The notes beneath the pieces are model-generated. The model did no database searches and was not told the origin of the DNA. It saw nothing but the letters and a program-made list of their open reading frames with translations. Below, in pieces: positions 6,848 through 6,879 of a DNA stretch of 6,879 nt; position 1 is the first letter of the stretch; each line of letters starts with the position of its first letter. Source of the stretch: Acidobacteriaceae bacterium (GTDB lineage: Bacteria > Acidobacteriota > Terriglobia > Terriglobales > Acidobacteriaceae). The translations under genes and the position numbers were made by a program. The stretch is taken from the NCBI GenBank assembly GCA_003133425.1, contig PKXI01000253.1, forward strand, positions 1 to 6,879, in the 5' to 3' direction.

Positions 6848-6879
6848 AACCGGTTGCGGTGCTGGTATAGGTTCACTAG

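Larger units (their letters stand above)
6441..6879. other. Non-coding region with clustered inverted repeats
   Basis: I see no convincing gene in these 439 bases. Reading frames at 6373-6651 (minus) and 6414-6656 (plus) overlap each other and the start of the membrane protein gene, and their products look like unstructured chance peptides. A minus-strand frame is open from the window edge (6877) to a TAG at 6682-6680, 65 codons without a start; its third codon positions are not GC-biased, so a gene tail is possible but weakly supported. No tRNA or rRNA was recognised. The region holds inverted repeats at 6460, 6574, 6726, 6793 and 6815. Confidence 0.6.

Noticed and set aside
6850..6879. GGTTCACTAG at the right edge as a tRNA T-arm
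   Set aside because: No matching acceptor, D or anticodon arm can be found beside it.
1..6879. CRISPR array, insertion sequence or phage genes
   Set aside because: No regularly spaced repeats, transposase motifs or terminal inverted repeats with target duplications were seen.

Overview
The window carries the upstream end of an alternative complex III (ACIII, act) operon, all on the minus strand. It reads from right to left: actA (pentahaem cytochrome c), actB (fused molybdopterin-oxidoreductase-like plus iron-sulfur subunit), actC (NrfD-like quinol-binding membrane subunit), and the first 58 codons of actD (DUF3341), which runs off the left edge. ACIII oxidises quinol and passes electrons to a periplasmic cytochrome c or directly to a haem-copper oxidase, so it does the work of the bc1 complex without being related to it. 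The genes are packed as one transcription unit: actA and actB overlap by 4 bases (ATGA), actB and actC are 7 bases apart, and actC and actD are 2 bases apart.

The organism is a Gram-negative-type bacterium of fairly high GC content. The single fused actB with an extended variant Tat region, the act gene order and the style of the proteins fit Acidobacteriota (Terriglobia-like). This is inferred from remembered family resemblance, because there is no rRNA or other marker gene in the window.

Layout: 1-176 actD start; 179-1597 actC; 1605-4751 actB; 4748-5611 actA; 5612-6017 a roughly 400-base AT-richer control region with a plausible act promoter, direct repeats and a terminator-like hairpin; 6018-6440 a small four-helix membrane protein of unknown function, also on the minus strand; 6441-6879 a non-coding stretch with several inverted repeats and no convincing gene.

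How they work together: ActC binds quinol in the membrane. Electrons pass through the four Fe-S sites of ActB to the haems of ActA. ActD and the genes expected beyond the left edge (actE, actF and often a caa3-type oxidase) complete the complex. The main system is known rather than new. The points worth a second look are a roughly 60-residue insertion with two extra cysteines between haems 4 and 5 of ActA, the unknown membrane protein next to the operon, and the repeats and competing hairpins in the two non-coding regions.
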